A stretch of DNA of 50,835 nt from Oligoflexia bacterium (GTDB taxonomy: Bacteria; Bdellovibrionota; UBA1018), in NCBI GenBank assembly GCA_903881565.1, contig CAIRTR010000022.1, positions 1-50,835 of the forward strand, given 5' to 3'. Each line of letters opens with the position of its first letter. Positions within the stretch are counted from its first letter, which is position 1. Shown here piece after piece: positions 27,001-34,190 of this stretch. Under the pieces are notes generated by a model that saw only the letters and a list, made by a program, of their open reading frames with translations, had not been told where the DNA came from and made no database searches. Both the position numbers and the translations under genes were made by a program.

Positions 27001-27699
27001 TTTGAATTTTTTGTGCTGTCTGGCTTTTTGCGCCTGGCGCTCCAAAGAGCCCAAGTTGCGTTCGATCTCTTGCAGGATATCGGTCAACCGAGCCAGGTTG
27101 AGTTGGGTGGCTTCCATCTTGCGCAGGGATTCTTTTTTGCGAGCTTTGTATTTAGCGATCCCGGCAGCGTCTTCGATGAGCAGGCGGCGCTCTTCGGGTT
27201 TCGAATTCACGATGCGGCCGATTTGTCCTTGTTCGACAACAGAGTAGCCTTTGGCGCCCACGCCGGTATCCATGAACAATTCTTGGATGTCTTTGAGGCG
27301 GGCGGGCAGGCCGTTGATGAAATACTCGCCTTCGCCGCCGCGATAGAGACGGCGAGTGACAGAGATTTCTTTTGTTTTGAGTTTAAGAGGTGTGTCTGTA
27401 GCGGTCGCGCCGGAGGGAGAAAGTGCAGAGTCTGCCCCATCAATCTCCATGACTAAGGTCGCTTCGGCCATGCCGAGGGGGTTATAGCGGGAGCTGCCGT
27501 TGAAGATCAGGTCTTCGCTGCAGGAGCCGCGCATATGCTTATATGATTGCTCTCCCATGACCCAAAAGAAGCTATCCACGATATTGGATTTGCCGCACCC
27601 GTTGGGGCCAACAATCCCTGTAATTCCGTGGTCGAAATGGAGCACAGTTTTATCTTTAAATGACTTAAAGCCTTGTATTTCTAATCGCTTAACGCGCAT
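24001..27699 (-). CDS. smc: SMC, chromosome-structure ATPase
   Basis: Condensin ATPase that organises and separates chromosomes; it acts as a homodimer with ScpA/ScpB. The 1232 residues hold the N-terminal head with Walker A at residues 31-38 (GPNGCGKS) and the QGQIGRIVNSKPEERR segment, a long coiled coil, a hinge at about 510-680, a returning coil, and the C-terminal head with signature LLSGGEKALTA and Walker B FCILDEVDAPLDDAN. The length is normal for bacterial SMC. ATG is preceded by GGGGAG. No scpAB is in the window. lolA follows with a 14-base overlap. Confidence 0.97.
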   Translation of the reverse strand: MRVKRLEIQGFKSFKDKTVLHFDHGITGIVGPNGCGKSNIVDSFFWVMGEQSYKHMRGSCSEDLIFNGSSRYNPLGMAEATLVMEIDGADSALSPSGATATDTPLKLKTKEISVTRRLYRGGEGEYFINGLPARLKDIQELFMDTGVGAKGYSVVEQGQIGRIVNSKPEERRLLIEDAAGIAKYKARKKESLRKMEATQLNLARLTDILQEIERNLGSLERQAQKARQHKKFKEELFEKEIDWGRRKAAVFRNRLSTLQDQRQKLEHELAGLRAEIQTTENNISVDQVQSLTDSKAAEEIQTIIQRYSDDLTHERSALELSKSRQSDLHAQLDSLTTEKTQLTQSIEDEKERVSVRETQVADEDEELSVVSASTRALDETVRGLRSEVDVARRQLETKRQQLMQGISDSTDLTSRAAACQSRFESSTTQLAQLTEQAEGLDQRQEEMQTNSVRIEEQTGEQIEKCEELRTQKAANRSHIDDAERALKQKEREREDAMKKLTGIRSRLQSLEELDASHEGFGDAPRAVLDWAKGRGNADQVLALADILDVTRDFEAAVEGWLGTRIESLISSDSGLAWEALQSTQKDAKGAVAIRISAPGKATSADFKKVSATLANAGCEIVGALEDYVSIRKGFSDSLTSVAARALSCVAVVKALSPEQAKALTAEAGGVSGWSFVGVDGSAMEWIGDGWILRREVVSGQEDGEAATIMRRKRAIADFKEQATAADAVYENAENVLEQAREEIVSLNEELRSTDEALQEANIQKATLERDAQQMKRALADLVREIQSVTSKKANCETMAADASHQQKEMQAKVSEIIASRKDLEATIAGHEETVTASEERLHESDSGLGEIRVREASLRERVQSLRRELESSRALISDRERRMREIDRTLERARGERDQFSGGESGIEAKIIELTAQLGIEKQSLAEIRDRMEVVNRRVKEGMAKIKELHHDGDDRQSTATNLAIESEKLSSDLGHLVQDLEQKYQPGCVDEPVPTPIQEEMTGTVVTHEMTEDDEKALYEEVDRLRERLRRLGEVNTSAIEEYEETKKRYDYLLTEKSDLEQSLVNLQDAIDHINKTSEERFQKAFASISDRFAKLFPIIFGGGKAEISLVYPEGSTDILEAGVDILAQPPGKKIVNIGLLSGGEKALTAICLIFAIFMVKPSPFCILDEVDAPLDDANIGKFNALLREMCVKSQFIVITHNKKTMELNDTLYGVTMEEPGVSKMVSIELH

Positions 27700-27812
27700 C
27701 TGAAAACACTCCCCTCAGAGCAATTTTGCTGATTTTGCGTTACTCTAACAGCCGCTTTTAAAAAGGCAAGGGGGGTCAGAAATATAGTTGGTGAAATGGT
27801 GTTCGCACAAAT

Positions 27813-27954
27813 AATCAAGGCCCGCAGGATACGCCCTGCAGGCCTTGATGAACTCTCGTTCAGAACGACTCGAGGTCGTTCATAATAGCGCCTCCACATT
27901 CGAGACCAAGCTACGGGTTTCGGCCCGGGAATGCTCGCAGAAGCGGGCGAACCC
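27813..27954. ncRNA. Candidate structured RNA (three hairpins), strand unknown
   Basis: Hairpin 1: ATCAAGGCC pairs with GGCCTTGAT (27813-27849), with an inner GCAGG/CCTGC stem. Hairpin 2: GAACGAC-tcgag-GTCGTTC (27863-27881). Hairpin 3: GGGTTTC with GAACCC and GCCCG with CGGGC (27915-27954). No known RNA family (tmRNA, 6S, SRP, RNase P, c-di-GMP riboswitch) is recognisable from its conserved core. No T-run follows, so these are not simple terminators. Confidence 0.3.
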
Positions 27955-28316
27955 TACGGATAGACTTGGAAATTCGTGTTCGAAGGCGTAGATAAAATAT
28001 TAAATTTTTAGTGATTTATGCTGCTGCAGTTGGCCCCGGCCAGGGTCAATTCAGCAGTACGCAAGCACCGCAGAGCTCCTGCGATTCCGCTCACGCTAGG
28101 CGATGCGTGGGGGACCCGTCTCAGGGAATTCAAGAACTGCGCGGGCGTAGAACGGAGAGCTTTCAACTTGTGCGAGCTCCATTTTCATTTGTTTCGTATC
28201 CTCCGATAAATATTAGACTATATTAGTCAGGTTTAATTATCAAGAACAAAGTGAAACTATTTTAATATAGTAATAAATTCATAACATTAAGACAAAAATG
28301 GTTGAGCCCCGCCCTT

Positions 28317-28322
28317 ATAATG
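28317..28322 (+). promoter_or_regulatory. Likely -10 box of rsmE
   Basis: A perfect TATAAT 15 bases before the rsmE ATG, at the edge of an AT-rich stretch. No good -35 hexamer is at the usual distance. The transcript would have a very short leader that still includes AGGGTG. Confidence 0.4.
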
Positions 28323-28336
28323 ATTAGGGTGAAATC

Positions 28337-29131
28337 ATGAAACGCGTACTTTGTGACAAACTTCCTGAGCCCCATGGTCGAACTGAGCTGTCCGCCTCCG
28401 AGTCCTTGCACCTAATCCAGGTATTAAGGATGAAAAATGGTGACGAGGTTGAGGCGCTCGATGGTCAGGGCGGTGTCGCCCATGTTTACTTGGAGATTGC
28501 GAAGGACCGCGCGTTCATTCGCTTAAAGGTTAAGGAGCAAACGCCTGCGGAAACTTCTTCCGATTCGCGCGCCCATGCGCTCCCCATTCGGCTCGAAGCC
28601 GCGATCCTAAAAGGAGACGCGATGGAGTGGTTGGTGGAGAAGGCGGTGGAGTTGGGGGTGGAGGAATTAATTCCCGTCATCACCGACCACACTGTGGTGC
28701 AGGTCCAGAAAAAAGGGGCCAGTGCGTTTCAGGAGCGTTGGCAAAAAATTGCGGATCAGTCTTTGAAACAATGCGGGCGCTTGGTGAAGCTTCGAATCGC
28801 GGAGCCGATTGCCCTTGAAAAACTTTTGGCCGAAGTACGGCCTCGCACGGAGTTCCCGCGCCTGTGGGCGGACGAAGGGGCGTTGGGTACTGCGCCGTTT
28901 TTGGAGGACGTTTTAGTGGCGGCCTCAGGCGGGATTCAAGGGGTCTCGATCTTGATTGGTCCTGAAGGCGGCTGGAGTTCCAAAGAGCAAGAGATGATGT
29001 ATCGCGAAGAGGAGCTTCTCAAAGGCGCGATGCAGGCCGTGAGTTTAGGGCCGTGGATTTTGCGTGGCGAAACCGCGGGGCTTTTTGCGGTTTCAGTGGC
29101 GGGGGCGAAGTTTCGGGCGAAGGAAGAGTGA
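28337..29131 (+). CDS. rsmE: RsmE, 16S rRNA (uridine-1498-N3)-methyltransferase
   Basis: Methylates U1498 of 16S rRNA in assembled 30S subunits. The 264 residues form a PUA-like N-terminal domain (about 1-75; LIQVLRMKNGDEVEALDG) and a SPOUT knotted methyltransferase domain with MEWLVEKAVELGVEELIPV, the SAM-site motif LIGPEGGWSS and the knot segment SLGPWILRGETA near the C-terminus. All are diagnostic. It is a single gene on the plus strand. The following 169 bases hold a small hairpin (CTTCCC/GGGAAG at 29280-29296) without a T-run. Confidence 0.94.
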   Translation: MKRVLCDKLPEPHGRTELSASESLHLIQVLRMKNGDEVEALDGQGGVAHVYLEIAKDRAFIRLKVKEQTPAETSSDSRAHALPIRLEAAILKGDAMEWLVEKAVELGVEELIPVITDHTVVQVQKKGASAFQERWQKIADQSLKQCGRLVKLRIAEPIALEKLLAEVRPRTEFPRLWADEGALGTAPFLEDVLVAASGGIQGVSILIGPEGGWSSKEQEMMYREEELLKGAMQAVSLGPWILRGETAGLFAVSVAGAKFRAKEE

Positions 29132-29300
29132 GGGGCAGGTTGTGGGTGGAATGATGGGCATAATGTTTCGGGAATCTAAGGTATAAAGATCAAAGAGAGG
29201 ACTCTCTCGAGAATTCGGCTTCCAATTTTCCCCAAACGGGAAGCTCGAGGCGCCAAGGGGGTGGGGTTGAGGCCACCAGCTTCCCTCTTCGGGAAGGACG

Positions 29301-29801
29301 TCAAATATTTGCAGCCTCTTCTAGCCGAGGCCCATCGAGAAAAATAAATTCGTTATCCTGCGGCCATTCAGCTTCACCGATGGCTCGATATCCCCTGAGC
29401 CATAACGAGTTTTCGAAATTCCGAATATAAAAGCCAGTGGGATAGTTGTCATCCTTCTCTGGCTGAGCTGAAGCAAGGGTCAGATAAGGGCCCTCGGGTT
29501 GGTCCAAATATTCTAGTCTCAAAAATGCACTCAGATAAAGAGGGCAGGCTCGCAATCTCATGCTTGAGGCCCTGTTGAGGATCTCCTGGAATGAGCAGGG
29601 ACTGCTTAAGTTCAAGTGAGACAACTTTACTTTCACGAGCTTTACTCTTTCAGTTGGGTGGTCAGGGGAAAATAAACGATGTTCGAAGAGAATGTGGGCG
29701 TATTTATTAAATTGAATTCCCGCATCGACAAGTCGTTGGAGCAAGGGTTCTTTTGCTAGCCCACCGATGGAAATTTCTTTAAAGGTCTGAGGTTGGTTCA
29801 T
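29301..29801 (-). CDS. Unknown protein linked to the HEPN/MNT module
   Basis: 166 residues, soluble, no recognised domain. It lies 36 bases after the HEPN gene on the same strand, so it may be the third gene of that operon. Recognisable blocks are LQRLVDAGIQFNKYAHILFEH, LSHLNLSSPCSFQ and NEFIFLDGP. A degraded copy of the same gene, lacking its first residues and 34 internal residues, is at 34529-34858. That the gene was duplicated with the HEPN/MNT genes suggests it travels with them. Confidence 0.6.
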   Translation of the reverse strand: MNQPQTFKEISIGGLAKEPLLQRLVDAGIQFNKYAHILFEHRLFSPDHPTERVKLVKVKLSHLNLSSPCSFQEILNRASSMRLRACPLYLSAFLRLEYLDQPEGPYLTLASAQPEKDDNYPTGFYIRNFENSLWLRGYRAIGEAEWPQDNEFIFLDGPRLEEAANI

Positions 29802-29837
29802 AAATAGTGATCTATTGCCCTTAATTGTTTCATTCGA

Positions 29838-30281
29838 TCAGGGCAAAAGATCATTGTGATTTTCACTCAGCCAATTCAATACCCTTGTCCTCAATTGCTT
29901 TGTGAACAAAATAAGTTCTTCAACCTCGTCTTCCGAAACAACGCCAACGAAATCATATTCTGCATGATTTCTGTTGGTCCTGCAGGAATCCAAATAGTCT
30001 GCGTCTTTTCGTGCTTCATCTCCTAGTATTGCTGGCATTGCCTCGATTGTATTGAAGTGAGCGCCAGTTCCGGATGTGCGAAACCCTGATGCGTAAAGAA
30101 GAATGGTACAGAGTTTAAGGGAAGCGTTATAAGCGGAAACAAATCGCGCGTCTGCAGAGCTGCCTACAACCGAAGCATCGCGTGCATCCCGCTCTACGAT
30201 AGCAATAAGATTGCTGATCTCTTTTTGCGTCGTCTTATGAGGCCGAAGGCGTTTCTCAGTCGCCCATTTTTTCAAGCTCAT
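29838..30281 (-). CDS. HEPN-domain toxin (HepT-like) of a HEPN/MNT module
   Basis: A 147-residue, mostly helical HEPN protein. HEPN toxins are usually metal-independent RNases held in check by a nucleotidyltransferase antitoxin that AMPylates them. The catalytic R-x4-H motif is Arg101...His106 in SCRTNRNHAEYDFVG; the following Tyr-Asp is also typical of this group, where Tyr is the modified residue in HepT-type systems. The start overlaps the end of the MNT gene by 26 bases in another frame. Toxicity is inferred from the family. Confidence 0.82.
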   Translation of the reverse strand: MSLKKWATEKRLRPHKTTQKEISNLIAIVERDARDASVVGSSADARFVSAYNASLKLCTILLYASGFRTSGTGAHFNTIEAMPAILGDEARKDADYLDSCRTNRNHAEYDFVGVVSEDEVEELILFTKQLRTRVLNWLSENHNDLLP

Positions 30282-30843
30282 CGTCCGATCCTATCAGAAC
30301 CATCTTTTTAGATTCAATAACGGAAGTTATAAAATGGTCCTTAGTTTTTAGTCTGCGATGGAATTCCTTACTGGAGTAGACATGGGGATTGATGACTCGG
30401 TGGCACTTTCTAGAAATGGGCCCGGTCAAACCCGATAGCTCTCGAAGCCCAATGTCACCGACCACCATTAAGTCAATATCACTCTCGGCTCGTTCTTCTT
30501 TTCGTGCAATTGAACCAAAAATGAAAGCCAATCGAACATTGTCATGAGAGAGCGCCTTCTTCAGCTGCGTTACCCAGCCGGCAGTCTTAAGTACGATCTG
30601 GCAAAGTTCGAAGTAAAGAGGATGTTCTTGGTTGGCACTAAAATACCGCCGATTACCATCTCTTCGTGCTTTGATAAGATCCAGATTCAGGAGATTCGAA
30701 ATCTCTTGCTGTACAGCCCGGATCACTAGACCTGTATCTCTTTCTATTTCGCGTAAATAACGTTCTCTATTTTCTCCATCAAAGAGAAGTCTTAGGATCG
30801 CTGCGCGACTTCGTGAAGCAAGTAGGCCCTCTAGTGCGTCCAT
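30256..30843 (-). CDS. MNT nucleotidyltransferase antitoxin with an N-terminal winged helix
   Basis: 195 residues. Residues 1-70 form a winged-helix DNA-binding domain (RAAILRLLF; YLREIERDTGL; VQQEISNLLNLDLI). The rest is a minimal nucleotidyltransferase with Gly110-Ser111 and the metal aspartates Asp122 and Asp124 in FGSIARKEERAESDIDLMVVG. The combination suggests an antitoxin that both AMPylates its HEPN partner and represses its own promoter. A palindromic operator candidate starts 13 bases before the ATG. The gene is complete here but survives only as a 73-base scar at 35119-35191. Confidence 0.85.
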   Translation of the reverse strand: MDALEGLLASRSRAAILRLLFDGENRERYLREIERDTGLVIRAVQQEISNLLNLDLIKARRDGNRRYFSANQEHPLYFELCQIVLKTAGWVTQLKKALSHDNVRLAFIFGSIARKEERAESDIDLMVVGDIGLRELSGLTGPISRKCHRVINPHVYSSKEFHRRLKTKDHFITSVIESKKMVLIGSDDELEKMGD

Positions 30844-30855
30844 GTATATTTATAT

Positions 30856-30882
30856 TATACAATTGTATACACAGAGTATACA
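30856..30882. promoter_or_regulatory. Probable operator of the HEPN/MNT operon
   Basis: TATACAATTGTATA is a 14-base perfect palindrome at 30856-30869. GTATACA occurs twice as a direct repeat (30865-30871 and 30876-30882). It sits directly before the MNT start in AT-rich DNA, a usual place for autoregulation by a winged-helix antitoxin. Confidence 0.5.
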
Positions 30883-30991
30883 ATGTAATTGTCGACTGAG
30901 AGGTGGATTGTCTATTGCTAATGAATCTGAATTGTTAGCTGGCGTTTTCGGTGCATTCATTTCCCATCAATTCCGAAAACTGGCTAATAGG

Positions 30992-31219
30992 CGAGGAGAT
31001 AACGCTGTTGTCGATATTGTTTTCAAGGATCTCAAGCTTCACCGCGTCGTCGCCAACATCCAATCCAAGAATCGCCGATCGATCATGCTCATCCGCGCTT
31101 TTGGATTTCGGAAAGAAGGATTCTGCAAACGCGCCCACAAGCATAAGGATCAATGGGACGATCTCCTGCTCTATGCCTTGACGTACGAGGAAATTGGATT
31201 CAGGGGGTATCGATCTTGA
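30992..31219 (+). pseudogene. 3' remnant of a RimJ-type GNAT acetyltransferase
   Basis: The frame ends with a recognisable GNAT C-terminus: DLKLHRVVANIQSKNRRSIM, then FGFRKEGF, then WDDLLLYALTYEE. In intact RimJ-like N-acetyltransferases this is the acetyl-CoA-binding helix-strand end of a roughly 180-residue protein. The open frame reaches back to 30842, but the upstream part is unrelated and crosses the HEPN/MNT operator. It is therefore a broken gene left beside the toxin-antitoxin module. Confidence 0.55.
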
Positions 31220-31247
31220 TCGTTCCCGCTGAATCGCCTAAACTGTC

Positions 31248-32069
31248 CTACTGCTCAACACAATAGAGGGAGTACCCGGTCTCACAACCGCCACCAGCGT
31301 ATTTGAGTGAGGTGCTATCAACCGCATTACCTTTCCCCAGTGTTCCCAAGTTACCAAAAGTGTTGTCGGTCCAGTTAGTGCAGTTATCAGTATCGGCTGT
31401 CCAATCTGCTTTCATTCCGGTCCACGCTGACGCATATACCATTCCCCCAGCCACATCGAAGGGGCTAGAAAGGCTGAAAGCAAAAATGGATGAACTTGTG
31501 GTCGTTCCAATGGCAGTTGTCCCATCCGATTCGACATAAGCAGTGTTGGGCGCCAGAACCCAATCCAATACGGGCGATGCAGTTCTCACAGAAGAGACGA
31601 TCATGGCCTTGAAGGTACATACTTTATGGGCTGCCGGGAGATGGCTTTTTACGAAGTCCGTGTCGCAAATATTGTCGGCCGCCGCAATTGCTGCAGCCGC
31701 AGTCCCGCCTAGATTGCCTTGATGTGCAAGTTGCGATGCAAAAATAACCTTATTTGCGTTCGCAGAGCAATCAACAACACTCGGAGAGGGTGAAGCACTT
31801 GGCGTTGTCGATGGCTCCGTAGTGGGTGAATCACTCGGAGTCGTCGATGGCTCCGTAGTCGGTGAATCACTCGGAGTTGCTGATGGCTCTGTTGTCGGTG
31901 AATTCGATGCCGTCGGACTTGGGCTATATCCGCCCGTTCGAGCACAACCTGATACCCCAGTCATATTATACAGGATAAAGACGATGAAAATTCCCGCTGT
32001 GGTTAACCTAACATTAGGAGCAGAGTGTCTCGTTTTAGCAAGCTGAAGTTTAGTTGTTTCTTTTGACAT
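31248..32069 (-). CDS. DUF1554-domain lipoprotein with a Ser/Pro/Thr repeat stalk
   Basis: 273 residues. A long N-terminus and a hydrophobic segment precede a lipobox (GVSGC, Cys42). Residues 48-96 are a stalk of SPTTEPS/TPSD repeats, encoded by three 36-base DNA repeats. The C-terminal domain (about 100-273) has the DUF1554 marks seen in Leptospira and Bdellovibrio-like surface proteins: LDWVLAPNTAYV, DGTTAIGTT, WTGMKADWT, NCTNWT and a terminal LYCVEQ, with cysteines probably paired. This fold is related to C-type lectin-like domains. It is probably surface-exposed; the ligand is unknown. Confidence 0.78.
   Translation of the reverse strand: MSKETTKLQLAKTRHSAPNVRLTTAGIFIVFILYNMTGVSGCARTGGYSPSPTASNSPTTEPSATPSDSPTTEPSTTPSDSPTTEPSTTPSASPSPSVVDCSANANKVIFASQLAHQGNLGGTAAAAIAAADNICDTDFVKSHLPAAHKVCTFKAMIVSSVRTASPVLDWVLAPNTAYVESDGTTAIGTTTSSSIFAFSLSSPFDVAGGMVYASAWTGMKADWTADTDNCTNWTDNTFGNLGTLGKGNAVDSTSLKYAGGGCETGYSLYCVEQ
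31801..31908. repeat. Three tandem 36-base repeats in the lipoprotein stalk
   Basis: Units at 31801-31836, 31837-31872 and 31873-31908; the first two differ at a few positions and the third has diverged more. Each encodes about 12 residues of the SDSPTTEPSTTP type. Such repeats can expand or contract and vary stalk length. Confidence 0.85.
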
Positions 32070-32105
32070 GATACTATCCTCGCTACGAAATTGTAGAGTT
32101 AATTT

Positions 32106-32720
32106 TTAAAGTGAATATCCTACCGAAACCCCGTAGGTCCGGAGAGAGATCGCATTTGCAGATAGATCAAGGTCGCTGGCCCCTATGCTTTGTGATTTGA
32201 ATGAAAGTGATCCGTAATGAAGGCCCAAAAAGTAGTGGGGGGCAAGTTCATAACGAAACTCGGCGCGATAGCCAGTCCCCTTCTTGAAGGCGGATGCGCT
32301 AGCGGAGGCGGTTGCGGCCCCTAAGCTGAATTGGGAAAGTAGATCATAGGAGCCAAGAAGTTGAATGCGCCCGTATTGCACGCCACCACCAACCCCAAGC
32401 ACATAACAGGAACCATAAATATTGGTTCCTCCAATTGCAGCGGGATCTGTGATTTGTCTCATGAGTTCAAATTGTCCGTTACCACCGAGTAAGATTCTAA
32501 ATGACGAACCAACAGGCAGTCGGTATCCGAGCCAACTCACTAAGCCGTAATTAAGCATCGAACTCGATTGGACGTAAGCTTGGTCAGCGCTCTTGATAGA
32601 GCCATAGTCTGTCTTGAGTGCGAAATCGAATGCGACCTCCGCACGAGCTTGGGGAATCGTCGAAAATGAGAATGCTACAAGGATAGTGGATAGTATTAAG
32701 TATATGCGCCGAGACTTCAT
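32106..32720 (-). CDS. Putative small outer-membrane barrel protein
   Basis: 205 residues from the ATG at MKSRRIYL, which begins a signal peptide (cleavage near ARAEV) and has a GGAAAGGAG ribosome site. The frame is open 75 codons further up, but that part is not signal-like and overlaps the divergent LysR gene. The mature part alternates Gly/aromatic strands (LGYRLPVGSSFRILLGGNGQF; YVLGVGGGVQYGRIQLLGSYDLL) and ends TYGVSVGYSL, like an eight-strand barrel. It is divergent from the LysR gene, which may control it. Confidence 0.7.
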   Translation of the reverse strand: MKSRRIYLILSTILVAFSFSTIPQARAEVAFDFALKTDYGSIKSADQAYVQSSSMLNYGLVSWLGYRLPVGSSFRILLGGNGQFELMRQITDPAAIGGTNIYGSCYVLGVGGGVQYGRIQLLGSYDLLSQFSLGAATASASASAFKKGTGYRAEFRYELAPHYFLGLHYGSLSFKSQSIGASDLDLSANAISLRTYGVSVGYSL

Positions 32721-32963
32721 GTCATTAGTGCTCCTTTCCAAAGCGTATAGGCACTCCCGATGTTTAAATATTTCAATTATCGCAAGTTCTCGTTCTGTAA
32801 ATCCGAACGTGTTTTTGAGTGCGTCATTTTGGGTATTAATGGCTTTAATTACTGCTAAAATCCTTTTAATTGCTAGCTCCATCACTCGTTTGGTTTTGAT
32901 AAAGTTGTGAAATATTGTCAAAAAATGATAACCCCACTCAATCATTCAATTTGGGGGCTTTTT

Positions 32964-33869
32964 GTGAATTTAAGTCAGCTGGAAATCATTCATGCATTAG
33001 TTGAAACGGGAAGCCTGCGGGGTGCTGCTGCGCTCGTCAAGAAAAGTCAGTCGGCGTTGAGCGTCTCGATCAAAAATCTTGAGAATGAACTTGGCGTCAA
33101 GATTATGGACCGGTCTGAGTACAGAGCTAAATTGACTGCTGATGGAGAGGTTTTGTTTCGGCAGTTTTCCGTGATCCTACGTGCTACTGGAACCTTGAAA
33201 AGATTGAGCTCGGAACTTCACAATAAAAAATCAGAGCGAAAACTGACGATAGCGATTGATCCCCTGCTACCGCCCGAATATCTAAAAGCGATCTCAAGTG
33301 AAGCTCGTAAAGTTTCTTCGACCACTACGCTGCTTTTCAGATACGGACTTTTAACAACGGTTGCAGACGATCTTGCTGAAGGGCGAATATCGTTAGCCAT
33401 CGCTCCTGATAAATTTATCACCCCCTTATTTGAGGCGCTACCAATAGTTCGCACCTCACTTGTGAGCGTTGTTTCCGAGAAGGTGTTTCAAGAGTTCAAT
33501 AAAAATGAGGATCTCGTTTTGTCGCAGATGCCGCAGGTCTTGGTTTATACGGAAACCATGGATCAGCGTAACAAACTGCAGGTCGCTGCCATAGAATGTC
33601 ACCAGATAAAGGGACCGCAAATTTTGGTATCTGATCATTCCATCAAAGTGGCGCTGATCAAGAGCGGCCAAGGCTGGGGCAGGGTCAGTATCAAAGACAT
33701 AAAAACGTCAAAAGACGCGAAACTGGTTAAATTGAAATCCGTTCCTGAAGGTGTGATTGATTTAGATCTTCGACTCATGCGCAAAATAGATCGCCCACTG
33801 GGACCTGTGGCACGAGCGATTTGGCGACACTTCGAAGAACAAATTCCTTCGAATCTTGTAGCGGAATAA
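32964..33869 (+). CDS. LysR-family transcriptional regulator
   Basis: About 301 residues from a GTG at VNLSQLE, which gives the normal LysR length; an ATG at 32928 would add 12 residues. The winged helix-turn-helix spans residues 3-62 (ALVETGSLRGAAALVKKSQSALSVSIKNLENELGVKIMDR). The effector domain spans 90-290 and lacks any catalytic feature. LysR proteins usually act on the divergent neighbour, here the barrel and lipoprotein genes. The inducer is unknown. Both lie in AT-rich DNA and may have been acquired together. Confidence 0.87.
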   Translation: MNLSQLEIIHALVETGSLRGAAALVKKSQSALSVSIKNLENELGVKIMDRSEYRAKLTADGEVLFRQFSVILRATGTLKRLSSELHNKKSERKLTIAIDPLLPPEYLKAISSEARKVSSTTTLLFRYGLLTTVADDLAEGRISLAIAPDKFITPLFEALPIVRTSLVSVVSEKVFQEFNKNEDLVLSQMPQVLVYTETMDQRNKLQVAAIECHQIKGPQILVSDHSIKVALIKSGQGWGRVSIKDIKTSKDAKLVKLKSVPEGVIDLDLRLMRKIDRPLGPVARAIWRHFEEQIPSNLVAE

Positions 33870-33916
33870 TCCTCTCTTTCGTGTGGTTGCGTCCACCACA
33901 GTCCACCAATTCTTAC

Positions 33917-33951
33917 TTGACTTTGTGGTAATGGGGTATTACAGTATTACC
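33917..33951 (+). promoter_or_regulatory. Promoter and operator of the MazEF-type module
   Basis: TTGACT (33917-33922), a 17-base spacer and TACAGT (33940-33945) form a plausible promoter ending six bases before the ATG. Inverted repeats GGTAAT...ATTACC (33927-33951) and GTAAT-GGGGT-ATTAC (33928-33942) overlap it, as expected for an operator bound by the AbrB-like antitoxin. The mRNA would be almost leaderless. Confidence 0.5.
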
Positions 33952-34182
33952 ATGAAGTCGTCGAAATCAAAACTGACCTCAAAGTACCAAACCACGATTC
34001 CTCAGGAAGTAAGAGAGCTCCTTCTCTTGAAAAAGGGAGATGAGGTCATTTTCGAAATTGAAAACGGCCAAGTAGTCCTGCGCAAAGCGACCGCACTGGA
34101 TCTGGAGTATCTGTCCTCAGTAGCGTCAACGCTCTCTGAATGGAACAGTGAGAACGACGAAGAAGCCTATAAAGATCTCTGA
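33952..34182 (+). CDS. MazE/AbrB-type antitoxin
   Basis: 76 residues from the ATG at MKSSKSK; an in-frame upstream start would cover the promoter palindrome. Swapped-hairpin AbrB domain: KLTSKYQTTIPQEVRELLLLKKGDEVIFEIENGQVVLRK. An acidic C-terminal tail (SEWNSENDEEAYKDL) would wrap the toxin. Toxin gene follows after eight bases. Such antitoxins bind their own promoter, and inverted repeats are present there. Confidence 0.87.
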   Translation: MKSSKSKLTSKYQTTIPQEVRELLLLKKGDEVIFEIENGQVVLRKATALDLEYLSSVASTLSEWNSENDEEAYKDL

Positions 34183-34190
34183 AAAAACCT

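Larger units (their letters stand above)
27700..28336. other. Long divergent intergenic region between smc and rsmE
   Basis: It holds three stable hairpins in 27813-27954, a further imperfect hairpin at about 28020-28057, and a very AT-rich stretch from 28200 to 28310. Open frames here (up to 72 codons) have no family features and cross the hairpins, so I reject them. It is a reasonable place for a small RNA plus two promoters. Confidence 0.45.

Noticed and set aside
27681-27899. 72-codon minus-strand frame upstream of smc
   Set aside because: Runs through two stable hairpins and overlaps the smc start; composition is not coding-like.
27813-27954. tRNA or tmRNA gene
   Set aside because: No T-loop consensus, no CCA end and no tag frame in this segment.
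28011-28226. Two overlapping frames of 63 and 71 codons
   Set aside because: They cross a hairpin and AT-rich promoter DNA, with no motif or ribosome site.
30935-31153. 72-codon frame antisense to the acetyltransferase remnant
   Set aside because: The other strand carries a recognisable GNAT end, so this is a shadow.
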